A stretch of 64,000 nt of DNA, taken from Rheum nobile. Its lineage: Eukaryota; Streptophyta; Magnoliopsida; Caryophyllales; Polygonaceae. Positions 11,776-22,439 of the stretch are shown here, one piece after another. The translations under genes and the position numbers were made by a program. The number at the start of each line of letters is the position of its first letter. Within the stretch, counting starts at the first letter, position 1. Under the pieces are notes generated by a model that was not told where the DNA came from, searched no databases, and worked only from the letters and a program-made list of their open reading frames with translations. Location: positions 9,928,501 to 9,992,500 of the forward strand of contig WOAB01000568.1 in the NCBI GenBank assembly GCA_027886185.1, read 5' to 3'.

Positions 11776-13015
11776 ACAATATCTTCCATCTGACTACTTT
11801 TTACATTGTCTGCAATTCATAGCTTTCGATGTTGAACCCTCTGATTATTCTCTTCTACTGGCCCAGTAAAAAAAGGAAACAACTGACAAGGTGTACACTG
11901 TAAAAAGGATCACATGAGTGGAAGTTAATAAGTAATGAAAAATACGTTTCTCTGTATTTAAGTTACTATTTCTAAATCAAGAAAAAAGAGCACATGACTG
12001 AAAAGAGATGTTCCAACTAACAAGTTGTAGAGCATAAACATAGATTAATGATTTCTCAAAAACAGTATGTTCAGCAGTGCACCCTTCTTGAAATCTCCAA
12101 TAAGTTATAAGAATTTTATACATTAAACTCAAATTTAACCATTTTCAACAAACAAGAAAATTTCTTACATCCTTAGATCCATATAAATTGAAAGAAAATG
12201 TGGGAATACATTTACCTTTGTTCACCATCTAATGTACCAATCTCCATGCTCCCTCCCTAAAGACAATTCAACTTTCTTAGGCAACATGTAAACAAGAACA
12301 AATAAAAGTAGAAGACTAGAAAACTAAGGAACCATTATATTCCACAAGTGCATAGCTTTCTCCCAACAAAAATTCCTCACCATTTCACGACAAAATAACT
12401 TGGAGAGGTCTGACATTGTTATTATATATTCACACAACCACAATTACTCTTTCCACTATGTACTGACTTATTTTTTCTATATAGCGATAAGAACAAAATT
12501 GTAATGTGTTCAACCACATAGTTAATCCCTTAATTAAGATTGTATACAAGCTATATAACTATATTGCAAGTGTCAACAATCCCCGTGTGCGGACCTCAAC
12601 CAGTTGAATACAACGTACCCTAAAGAATATAGGGTAATATCCCCTAAATACTTAAAAAGCTGAAGAAGGAATGTCTTTGTTAAAAACTTAGCCATGTGGC
12701 TAAAGGTAAAGGTAACATCTGCCCCACCTTCTCTTATTTTTGATTTACTTTATTTGCTTGGATTAAAAACTAGCAAATTGCTCCCCATCCCCACTTTGTT
12801 CTCTAAAATATGTGGACAACTACTTCTCCACATCGGCCCCCGAATTCCCTTCCTACGACGACTTCCCTCCTCCTACCACGACACCAAATCTCACTACTCT
12901 CCTACTCTGAAGCCGTCAATAGGTTACACACATCACAAGGCTCATGTTTCACCGGCCGCCAAAGAGAAGGAGTGCCCCCGTGTTCGTCCGCATATGCCTG
13001 GATTCATCGAGAGCC
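11776..13015. other. Spacer, nothing recognised
   Basis: AT-rich with scattered chance frames; 12810-13047 has a more GC-rich, codon-like composition, but no domain is seen. Confidence 0.5.
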
Positions 13016-13114
13016 ATGGCCACCAAAACGAGGGTTGTTTGCTCTGATCCCGGTGATCCTACTGAGGTGACGATCTTTGAACTTCAAAAATCCCTAATTT
13101 TCTCTGGAAAGTGA
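13016..13114 (+). CDS. Short ORF or gene fragment, unrecognised
   Basis: The frame MATKTRVVCSDPGDPTEVTI... (32 aa) follows a GCC-ATG-G start context. It reads like the beginning of a conserved protein that stops when AT-rich sequence begins. It could be a displaced first exon. No family was recognised. Confidence 0.25.
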   Translation: MATKTRVVCSDPGDPTEVTIFELQKSLIFSGK

Positions 13115-13260
13115 AATCGAGTTGCTGAAATTTGATCTCGGTCTTTGATCATTGATGATTGAGTTAATGATTGTTGATATTGAAGCATTGGGTGAAAGAT
13201 GAGAGATATTGTGTGAAAAAGACATTTGGCAAAGTGAATGGAATGACGACACATGGCATA

Positions 13261-13269
13261 GTAAAATTT
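13261..13269. repeat. Target-site duplication, left copy
   Basis: GTAAAATTT here is repeated exactly at 22835-22843. Nine base pairs is the length made by Mutator-like transposases. Confidence 0.93.
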
Positions 13270-13343
13270 GGCCGATAAATTGCGCAGTCGCTTTTTTTTA
13301 GCCGCGCACTTCCTCCTGGGCGGCTCTACATGCCGGCCAGAAT
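13270..13343 (+). repeat. MULE left terminal inverted repeat
   Basis: Begins GGCCGATAAATTGCGCAGTC, then a run of T and CCGCGCACTTCC, TGGGCGGCTC and ACATGCCG. These blocks match the reverse complement of 22760-22834 in order. The T8 run and GCGCAGTCGC are identical in both ends. Confidence 0.92.
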
Positions 13344-13690
13344 ACCCTTTCAAAAACCCGGTTTGCACATGGGCGGCACCTAATGCCGCCCATGCAAACC
13401 GGTTTTTTATGAACCCGAATTGTACCTGGGCGGCACATATTGCCGCCCAGATTTTTAGGTTTTTGTAGAACCCGGTTTTGTAATTTAATTTATTTATTTT
13501 AAAATTAAAAATATGGTTTTCTGGAAACCGGGTTAAAACTCGGCGGCACGGTAAGCCGCCAAGTGTAAACCCAAAATTGTGGGCGGCACAGCTTCCCGCC
13601 AAAGGGCGAATTTGAAATTGAAACGTGGGCGGCACATCTTGCCGCCCAGGGTCATCTTCTCGGTGTTAGTAAAAGCCGCCCAGGGTCGTC
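13310..13690. repeat. GGGCGGCAC palindrome cluster, left (PMD promoter side)
   Basis: At least five hairpin-like units of the form GGGCGGCAC-N4/5-TGCCGCCC or close variants occur (around 13365, 13425, 13540, 13585, 13626), plus single arms at 13311 and 13675. They directly precede the PMD start codon at 13727. The same motif clusters near the other two promoter-like segments of the element. Confidence 0.88.
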
Positions 13691-13726
13691 TTCTCCGATC
13701 GCGATTTCCAGAGTTCGAGAGCGAAA

Positions 13727-16700
13727 ATGGATCCCGGTGGCGAATTTTCGGTTGACGACATATGGGAGTTCTTGGCGGAGGAAGAACGGACGGAAAATCA
13801 GATGGCTGCGGCAGGAGTTCTTGGCGGAGACGGCGGCGATGTACCAGAATCGACGGCCGATTCGACGTTGGCGGCGGCGGCGTCGGCGGCCAATCTCTGT
13901 TTGACGGGGGGCAGCAGCGACGAGGCGTTGGAGGAGGCGAGGCTGGGGGAGAGGGGTGGCGACGCGGCGGAGGAGGCGGCTGAAGCAAGGGACGCGGTGG
14001 AGGAAGCGAGGCTGGCGGAGGAAGGAGGCGAAGCAGGGGCCGAGGAGGGAGGCGAGGCTGGGCTGCACAGCGTGCCGCCCACTATGGAGGAATCTGGGCC
14101 GCTCGTGGTGCCGCCCATAACCGATGTCGAGGAGGGCGATATTGGGGGGTTTTTGGGCGAGGAGGGCGATATTGCGGCGGAGAATGCCTTTGACGTCGCG
14201 TGCGCGGTTGCTCATCAAGCTATGTCAGACTTGGGTGAAATTCCCGTTCGCCAAAAGCGAAAATATGAACGGAGGCCAACTGAAAAGGTATGGTATTTTT
14301 TAAATTTGTAATCGTTAAATCTAATTTATTTAATTAAATTGTTACTGCACTTGTAGATTTATATATACTTGGATTTTAGATTATTAAATCATTATCTGAT
14401 AAAAAATAGTATAGGTAATAAACTCAATTATAGTGTTAAATAATATTAAATATATCATTGTAATGAAAATTTAATATATTATTTTGTTTGTAAGAAAATA
14501 AAATTTAATATATTATTTTATTGTATTTAATCATTATAAAAAATAGTATAGGTAAATCGCGATAATTATACTGTAATATTAAATATGTCATTGTTATGAA
14601 AATTTTAATATATTGATTTTGTTTGTAAGAAAACAATTTTCTATATTTTTTATGCAAAAATAGGAAGTTTTGGGTAAGATCGCACAGTCCGATCGAGATA
14701 GTCGCCCTACTACTGCATCTGCTCGCAAGAGGAGGGTTGGCGGTGTATTGCAGGGCCATAGTGAGGCCGATAGTGAGGGCGCTAGTGAGGACGATGTTGG
14801 TCCCGTCCGCTCAGTTGAGGACGTGATTATGGAGGACCCACCTCAGCAGTCACATCAGGAGGACCCACATCTTGATGACTCACCTCAGCAGCGGCTATCT
14901 CTGGAGGAGTCATATGAGCAGCATGTCCCATCTCCGTGTGAGGCATCTCAGCAGGCCCCGTCTCAGCCTGAGCCAGCCACACAGGAGACTCAGTATGGCC
15001 CATGTCCATCTCAGCATACCCCATCTCCACATCATGAGCCATCTCAGCATGCCCCGTCTCAGTCTGAGCCAGCCACACAGGCCCCATCTCCGCATGAGCC
15101 AGCTGAGCAGCTTGTATCTTTGTTGAGGAACTTTGATACGCACATTGCAGAGCTGATATGGACGAAGGCGTCGTTGGACCCACCCGAGGACGTTGTTAGG
15201 AGTTTGAGGGTTCAGACACGCCCTATGCAGTTTGCATTTTGGAGGGATCGTATTCCTAGAGGGGTCCCTGTGGAGGGTTCCTGGTTTTGGATTGCGCAGC
15301 AGACGGGGTTGACAGGTTTACTTGATTTGCAGTTCGGCAATGTTGATCACAACCTCATTTCAGCATTCGTTGAGAGATGGCATCCAGAGACGAACACCTT
15401 TCACTTTCCTTGGGACGAGATAGCTCCTACTCTACATGACGTGCTGATGATTTTAGGGCTGCCGATCGAGGGATTTGAGGTGACGTCACCATGGACCGGT
15501 CATGATAGGGAGATGGCAGAGTGTGAGGCTTTGTTCGGCTATTTGTTTGGGATAGATTCGGACTACAGCTATGATGAGGATGATGCTGACATGGTCCGCG
15601 ACCTTAGGAAGGGTTGGGTCAAGCAATTCCAGCTTGGGAGGCATGTGATGCGGATGATTGAGGAGGGTGCCTACCCAGAGGATATAGCAGCCGGTTTCTT
15701 ATGGCACGTCATGTCGGCTAGCATCTTCATTGACAAGTCAACGAACGAGCTGAAGACCACACTGCTACCTCTTTTTGTGGACTGGGAGCGTGTTGTTCAT
15801 ACTGCTTGGGGTACCGGGGTTCTGGCTCTCCTTTATAGGAACCTCGGAGAGGGTTCTCGGCGCGGAGCTGTACAGTTCGCCGACTGCGCACGTCTTTTGG
15901 AGGTAGTCCTTTAATATAGTTAAATTATAATTTAGATTATTAATATACATTATTGAATTGTTTATAACTAATGGTTTTCTTTCTCTGTATGCAGGTTTGG
16001 ATTTGGACGTACTTTGTATACTTTCCGGGCAACCCTAACCTCAAGGAAGGTGCGGACGACGACCTCCGACGCGCTGGACGATACTGCATTGGCCGGACAC
16101 CTCTCCGGTCCTCCCGTGACCAGTCACACTACAGACGAATTCTGGACGAGTATAGGCCAGAGGATGTACGTATTGTTTTTCAATTTTAATTTACAGTAAG
16201 ATAGCTTAATGAATTAATTTATGGTCCATCGTGTTTTGTTAATTGCAGATACGGTGGATGCCGTACGAGGGTCTTGATTTTCGAGGTCGTCACAGGTCCT
16301 CCACTTATCGAGGGATTATTCGTTTTCTCGGTGTAGAGGAGCCATACATGCCAGATCGGCTTACACGCCAGTTCGGTTATCGATAGAGCAGGCCGATGGA
16401 TATCATTGAGCCTCTGGTTGCAGTTCGTCCTCCTAATTTCAAGGGGACGAGGCGATACCAGTTGCACTTTGACCCGCGTTGGCACAGGTGGGACCAGCGT
16501 GAGCATCATCTTTGCCCCCACATCTTGGCGAGTCCTCCTGCGACGATGGCTTGGGATGTCCACGACGCGTACCTGGACTGGTATCTACAGGTGTCGCATC
16601 CTTACGTGAGTCTGCATGCGCCAGTCCAGCCTCGTATCAGTAGAGGACCACCTCCGGCTATCAACTTGCAAAGGGTATGTTTTTTTCCCATTTTATTATT

Positions 16701-17116
16701 TTAAATTATTTTATGAAAGTCTATGTTTTTAAAATGTTTGTTTTCATTTGCAGCGTCATGCGATGAGCCAGGCCTATCTTCAGGAGCTTATGTCTGGAGG
16801 AGGTTGTTTAGGGTGTAGGGAGCACTTTCAGCATTTGCATGACATCCTTTTCAGTGACGTCATTCCTGTAGCTCCACCGCTTGTACGGGCTTCACAGATG
16901 TCTTCTCATGTATATAGTGCAGACGCTACTATATTTGAGAGAGCCGGATCATCTAGGATGGCGGAAGAGCGTGCAGCAGCTCAGCAGGCATCGTCTCAGC
17001 CGACCTCTTATGTTCCTCCAGTATGGGCACCGGGCGTGGGTTCGGGTGTGTCCTTAGCTAGTGCTTCCACTCCACATCTAGATGACTCATCTGATAGTGA
17101 GACGGAGAGTTCGTAG
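13727..17116 (+). pseudogene. Plant mobile domain (PMD) protein gene, five exons, one premature stop
   Basis: My splice model is 13727-14287, 14664-15902, 15995-16165, 16249-16674 and 16754-17116. All introns are GT-AG and all junctions are phase 0, giving 920 codons. Residues 1-187 are Ala/Glu-rich and acidic, ending in a basic patch (RQKRKYERR). Residues ~230-340 are Pro/Gln/His/Ser repeats. From ~370 on comes the PMD (aminotransferase-like, MAIN/MAIL1 family) signature: FWRDRIPRG, then LISAFVERWHPETNTFHFPW, LGLPIEG, and WIWTYFVYFPG. The only break is TAG at 16384-16386 (codon ~703), where the family usually has Gln after RQFGYR; C-to-T in CAG explains it. PMD proteins are nuclear and linked to silencing or gene expression; their role in transposons is unknown. 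If the stop is a sequencing error or a polymorphism, the gene is intact. Confidence 0.85.
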
Positions 17117-17212
17117 TATGACTTTTGACTTTTGTGTTTGTACGTTTTTGGGGATTGAAATTCCAGTAAATTAAGTATGACTTTTGGCTTTATTGGTTTC
17201 GTATTTAGATAT

Positions 17213-17270
17213 TTGTTCCGTCGTTTCTAATTTGTTCCGTCGTTTCTAATTTGTTCCGTCGTTTCTAGTT
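17213..17270 (+). repeat. Tandem repeat, three units
   Basis: TTTGTTCCGTCGTTTCTAA occurs three times in a row in the 3' flank of the PMD gene. Confidence 0.9.
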
Positions 17271-17334
17271 TTAGTTCTTTGCTTATTGGTTTGTTGGATT
17301 TTCGTGTGTTATTTCTAAAAAACACATGTATATT

Positions 17335-17466
17335 CTTAAATTACATACACATACTAAAAACACGTACAAATTCTAAAAACACATATACATTCACCGATGG
17401 CTTAAATTACATACACATACTAAAAACACGTACAAATTCTAAAAACACATATACATTCACTGATGG
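17335..17466 (+). repeat. 66-bp tandem duplication
   Basis: Two almost identical 66-bp units begin CTTAAATTACATACACATAC and end CATTCAC[C/T]GATGG. Confidence 0.92.
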
Positions 17467-17547
17467 CTTACACACTTAAAAAAAATACATACACACTGGA
17501 ACAAATGACATACACAACTCTTGCACTATACATATACATTCACTCAA

Positions 17548-18287
17548 GAGCCCAGGATGAACCTCCTAGGACCACGACGTTCATGCTGATATGCTCCTTC
17601 TCCTAGCTGCATCACAGAAAAACTTGAAATCCTACAAATACTGAAATATGGAGATCCCATGTTTTTCTGTGCTGCAGCCAGGAAAAAAGAGCAAATCAGC
17701 ATGTACGCCATGGCCCAAGGAGGTTCGTCTAGCATTTTCAGAACTTCAGTCCCTGAGGAACACAGTCAACCGCCTTTTCCACCTTCACTAGTGAGCTTAA
17801 ACCGAACTGTCTTGTATTCATTGTAGACTCACGTCATGTTGTGGTCATTTCTAACAGTGCGTTAAGATGGATGCGATTGCCTTGTGGACATTATCCTCTT
17901 GACCGAGTCAAGAGTCCTAGGATGAACCTCCTTGGGCCATGTCGTTCATGCTGATCTGCTCTTTTTTTCTTGCTGCATCACAGAAAAACTTGAAATCCTA
18001 CAAATACCGAAATTTGAAGATCCCATGTTTTTCTGTGCTGCAACGAGGAAAAAAGAGCAGCTCAGTATGCACGACATGGCCGAAGGAGGTTCGTCCTAGG
18101 ACTCTTGACTCGGTCAAGAGTATAATGACCACAAGGCAATCGCATCCATCTTAACGCACTGTTAGAAATGACCACAACATGACGTGAGTCTACAATGAAT
18201 ACAAAACAATTCGGTTTAAGCTCACTAGTGAAGGTGGAAAAGGCGGTTGACTGTGTTCCTCCGGGACTGAAGTTCTGAAAATGCTAG
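17548..18287. repeat. Long fold-back (H1-A-H2-A') inside the MULE
   Basis: Arm A (17729-17919) is inverted almost perfectly as A' (18095-18287). The centre H2 (17916-18103) is itself palindromic, from AGGATGAACCTCC to GGAGGTTCGTCCT, so 17729-18287 can fold into one hairpin with arms of about 260 bp and a loop of about 36 bases. H1 (17548-17728) is an extra copy of the H core. Only a few mismatches were seen between the arms, for example CCCTGAGG against CCCGGAGG. It lies in the convergent gap between the PMD gene and the transposase gene. A transcript in either direction would give long double-stranded RNA. A nested MITE is an alternative origin. Confidence 0.9.
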
Positions 18288-18411
18288 ACGACGAAACCCA
18301 CGATATTGAATTCTTGTATTTGAAATAAAATATTATTTAATTAGATTCCAACGAATACTACAACCTAATAGCGTAAATAATCAATAAAATACATATATTT
18401 ATTTTTCTTAC

Positions 18412-18509
18412 CGCGATCAAACACATCCCTTCCTCTTGGATGTGAAAGCTTGCCTCTTTGGGTGAGACAAGCTTGGTAGAAAGGGGACCCCGTATGGCCT
18501 ATTTATAGG
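18412..18509 (-). promoter_or_regulatory. Internal MULE promoter-like segment facing the fold-back
   Basis: CCTATTTATAGG at 18498-18509 reads CCTATAAATAGG on the minus strand, a strong plant TATA box. Downstream on that strand come a leader of about 85 bases, a short frame opening ATGTGTTTGATCGCG, and a good splice donor (GCG|GTAAGA at 18412/18411). The fold-back follows. Upstream on that strand is the GGGCGGCAC cluster, the same arrangement as at the transposase promoter. The TATA palindrome could also serve the plus strand, towards the ORF at 18661. Inference from motifs only. Confidence 0.5.
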
Positions 18510-18650
18510 CATATTGGGCGGCACAGTGTGCCGCCCATGGGCTGCACACTGTGCCGCCCATGGGCTGCACACTGTGCCGCCCATGGGCTGTACAGCGGAG
18601 TTGTGGTGATGAAATGATATGGGCGGCACTGTGTGCCGCCCATATCATAT
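18510..18650. repeat. GGGCGGCAC palindrome cluster, central
   Basis: Four GTGCCGCCC-containing units, mostly as GCACACTGTGCCGCCCATGG, plus a full GGGCGGCACTGTGTGCCGCCC palindrome split around 18629, are packed into 140 bp next to the internal TATA box. Confidence 0.9.
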
Positions 18651-18660
18651 AGCTAAAATT

Positions 18661-18813
18661 ATGGCTCTTTACAGACCTGGTGTTCCAGTTCCCATTTACA
18701 CAGAGTCTGCACACCCGAGACGCCATATCCCCGGTCTTTTAGAAGATCCGGAATCTGTGGTGGACAACGGCAGCTATGATGATGGCGGGGAGGCCGATTC
18801 GGACGGGGATTAG
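18661..18813 (+). CDS. Small ORF in the MULE, acidic tail, unrecognised
   Basis: A 50-aa frame, MALYRPGVPVPIYTESAHPR..., with a strongly acidic end (YDDGGEADSDGD) and a TAG stop. It begins 11 bases after the central palindrome cluster. Codon use is like the PMD gene. It may be a separate small protein, or the displaced last exon of an ancestral gene separated from its upstream exons by the fold-back. No family was recognised. Confidence 0.4.
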   Translation: MALYRPGVPVPIYTESAHPRRHIPGLLEDPESVVDNGSYDDGGEADSDGD

Positions 18814-19034
18814 ATAGCTTTTTTTATTTTTCATGTTAGTGTACGCTTTAATGTTTTCATGAACGTGTTTTTGTTAATGATTAGTAATATTGTTGTCTCG
18901 TATAGCATTTTCCCGATTTTTTTCAATTCTCAAAAACAAATGATTAAAAACACAATATACGATCAATCTCAATCAAAATTTCACACAAAAGGAAATACAA
19001 TATCATATATAAAGTCGATTACAATCCAAAAAAC

Positions 19035-22000
19035 CTAGGTAAGTATGTCAGGTCGCCCATGATATGCTCGCTCCTCTACATAATTCTTGAACCTATCCTT
19101 GAAGCGCTCATGACTATCCCATCCATCAACACTTGGATCCTTGTAAATGCGCCACTGTCTTGGAGGCGGTGGAATGGGACAATGGTCATTAACAAGCCAA
19201 ATCTGTACACGTAAACAATACAGTTCCTAAAAAAATTATGAAAGAATAAGTAAATACGAGAGAGTAGGACTCCACGTACCGGTACGTAATGGTCTCTCCT
19301 ACCTACATGTGCTATCGCATAAACCTTTGTCGGAGGCTCGGCACCCGGGGGGGCCCACAATGGAAGACATGTGTGCGGTCCGAACCATGATAAGACAACA
19401 ACAGCCACTTGGTGTTCCGTTGCAAACGCCAACCCAGTAATAGGCATTATACACCAGAAGTTTGCCGTGCACGGTGAAGGAATATAATTCAATTTCCTAA
19501 CAAATTCTTCCAACGTCAACGCTTCCTCCGCAAGAATCGCTACGTAGTTCGCTCCATGTGCCTGGACGTGCTTCGAAAGCCCTAACCGGACATCAATGTA
19601 CTCGTCTTCTTGGCGACACAGCAAAACGGCAAGAGAACGGAACCCACAATGACCATCACCTTTGACATTTTGAACTCCAGAAATGTAGGCGAGCATGAAA
19701 TGATCAATATTCTCGTGCCCCCAGTTGAAGCCGAGATACTTGACCGGCTTGTTTGAACCCGACTTGGACTTGGTTGAAGCAGATTTCGGCTTTGCAGGTT
19801 TAGTGGCACTCCCCTTTGCTGTTGAAACTCCACTGTGAGGTCGTCCGCTAGAAGGGCATCCTTTCGATCCCGGGGATCCAACGGACGATTTCACATTGGT
19901 CGTCTCTTTCTCTGCAGGCTCATCCTCCTCATCCACTCCCAGCTCCTCATCCTCCATCTTCATCTTCTGCTTCTCCTTCTTCATGTTTGCATCCACATGC
20001 TCGTCCCAAGACATTTTCCTCTTCGTACCGGTCTTTCTCGCATTCATCCTAGGCCTCCCCTTCTTGGTCTCGCCACGTGGCGGGTCTTGAATATCGCACG
20101 ATGTAGGGTCCTTTGACTCACGCCACTTTTCCGCCATCTTCTTCAAATCAAATCCCTCAACTGTCCCACATAAGTACTCTTCAACGAAGTCATCCACCGT
20201 GACATTGTCCGCTGTCAGTGAAACACCATCATCGACATCAAGATCCTTAGCATCCACCCCTTCCCATCGGATCTGCTTCCAGAAAATATCAACCTCTTCA
20301 GGCACTAACGGATAACCCGTCTCCACGTAGACCTTAATTGTGTGTGGGCAAGGCAGCCCCAGTGTGGACCTCCACCAAAAATCAGCACATTTGTTCCCAA
20401 TTTTCCCCTCCTTTGCTAACACAGCTTGGGCATACAACATCCTCAGGCATTTTTCAGAGCACTTTTCAAGGATGCGCTTGAAGAACACCTTAACCCACTC
20501 AGGGCCTCTCACTATCTCCATGGGAAAGGCAGTGCAGTTCTTGGTCATCTCATATCGGATCTTCCGATGCTGATCAACAAACATGTTGTCGATGTGCTGC
20601 ACAAGTGTGTCGAACCCTCCAACGGATGTCTCAATCATGTCCTTAAGCATAGAGTGCTGACCCTCAACCCTGAAAATAATATATTCGTATACAATTAACT
20701 AAATAAATTTTATAACCCAATTTGATTGCAAATGTTTGTATGAAAGTTACCTGTTTGATGTTCTTGTGGCAAAATGGAGAACATCATCACACCATGCCGC
20801 AACCAGCTTCTTCTTATGCTCATTAAACCAAGTTTGCTCCACATATCGCACCAAGCCTTCACTCCATATCCCCTTAAAGTGAGCAAGCCGCTCTCTGTAC
20901 TCCTCCTTTGTGTGAGACCTCATCACCCGACGAACACTTCCCGAGAATTTCTTCTCGTCAATCTTCATCGTCTTAGCATATGCCTTCACATTACGGTCTA
21001 CATGGACCTGACACAAGTGATGACGAACCTTCGGAAACACCAGTTTGGCAGCCTTGATCAGTCCTAGCTCTCGATCAGACATGATGCATACGGGATTTTT
21101 CTCCCCGTACAACCACTTCAATCGTCTCAGCGCCCATGCATAGTGGTTTGTCGTCTCCCTTTCCATGAACACAAGAGCAATGCAATATGTGTAGTTGGTG
21201 CAAGTAAACCCAACAATCTGGAACAGAGGCATACCGTACCTATAAATGCAACACAAAAAAAAATTAAAACCCGCAGAAAATACCATTATCTACACATAAT
21301 ACAAAAAAGACTAAGGTTTACCTGTTGGTTTTGTAGGTCGAATCCATAATGACGACATTAGGAAACATGCACAACAAATGTCGAGCGTCTGGATGAGAAA
21401 TAAACAAGCACGCCAAAACCTCCTTCCCATCTTCCCTCGTCTTAGTAGCAGTGTCCAACAAATAGCCTTTCTCATTCAAAAATCCCAATGACCATTGTGT
21501 CACATTCAGATTGCCCATGGATTTCAACCTCTCCTTAGCCCTAACAGTGTACACCTGATTCCTCGAACTCGTTGCATTCGAATATTCATTCCTAAGCTGT
21601 GTAGAAATAACCTTGGGTCTTGCACCCGCCGCAGTATCAATCATCACTTTCCTACGCTGCTCCTTCGTAAGTTGGGTAGCAAATGCATGACCGGTCAAGG
21701 TGGTAGAAAGCATATGGTTATGGGATCCACTAACAACCGATAAGGTCCACCCAGGATCTCTAATAACATTTTCTTCCCTAAAAGTACCATGCAGCAAAAA
21801 GGGATAACCCTTCTTTTTTGACCTAGTTTTATTCACTCGTATCGGGCTGACCTTTATACCATCGACTACCACCTTCTTCTTGCCGGACCTAGGTAACCCG
21901 GATCTCTCACAGTGAAGTATAATCTTTTTAGGATTTGATGATTTAGTAGTGATCACCATAAAAAGACTAAAACCTACCTTTTGCACCCAATCTCGCAATC

Positions 22001-22364
22001 CTTCCTTACTAGGAAATATCTCAGTAGTAGTAAAATGGGATGAGAAGTCGATAGCTATAAATCCATCATCACTAGAATCACCCTATTTATATACAAAAAT
22101 TACCACATTAGAGACTAATTAATAATTAAATTTCTAAAAACTAATATCAACAAATTAAATATTATTTCAAAACAGTTTAACATTTCAAAGACTAAGTACA
22201 TTTAAGATCTAATTATTTTATACAGTAAAAATTACAATATTACATACCTTGAAGTACTCGGGAGAAATTGGCGCCTGCAAATCACCCTCATCATCTACAG
22301 ATGTGTTAGCGCTCGAAGAGGACTCCGACAATCCCCTCCAACCAGAACCGCTTGACGACGACAT
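19035..22364 (-). CDS. MULE transposase with SWIM finger and C-terminal OTU domain
   Basis: My splice model on the minus strand is 22364-22248, 22082-21322, 21239-20751, 20669-19280 and 19202-19035. All introns are GT-AG, and the 2,925 bases form an unbroken 974-aa frame. The start is the first ATG after the TATA box. Residues ~40-200 are a FAR1/WRKY-GCM1-like DNA-binding region (EIFPSKEGLRDWVQKVGF). The DDE triad is D286 (VIMDSTYKTNR), D348 (CIMSDRELGL) and E458 (TSNRVEGQHS), with CQVHVDRNVK between. A SWIM-like finger follows (C550, C563-P-H565). Residues ~640-770 are Lys/Glu-rich and nuclear-signal-like. Residues ~785-940 are OTU-like, with GDGHCGFRSL (Asp794, Cys797) and DHYVP (His916). 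It should cut and paste elements with these ends; OTU activity on ubiquitin is only inferred. Plant relatives are often misnamed PKS-NRPS synthetase-like. Confidence 0.93.
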
Positions 22365-22413
22365 TTATTATGAAAATGAGTTTCTAGATTTGGATACAAT
22401 ACAATACATCCCT

Positions 22414-22423
22414 AATTTATATA
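22414..22423 (-). promoter_or_regulatory. Transposase TATA box
   Basis: Minus-strand TATATAAATT lies about 50 bases before the transposase ATG at 22364, and directly upstream of it the GGGCGGCAC cluster begins. Confidence 0.7.
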
Positions 22424-22439
22424 GCCGGCTACACCTGTA

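Noticed and set aside
13533..14218. Minus-strand Pro/Arg-rich frames over the first PMD exon
   Set aside because: Shadow of a GC-rich Ala/Glu-coding exon; no domain, and the plus-strand exon has proper splice sites in frame with the PMD exons.
18417..18726. Minus-strand frames with repeated MGGTVCSPWAA-like peptides
   Set aside because: They simply translate the GTGCCGCCC palindromes, and both strands give similar peptides.
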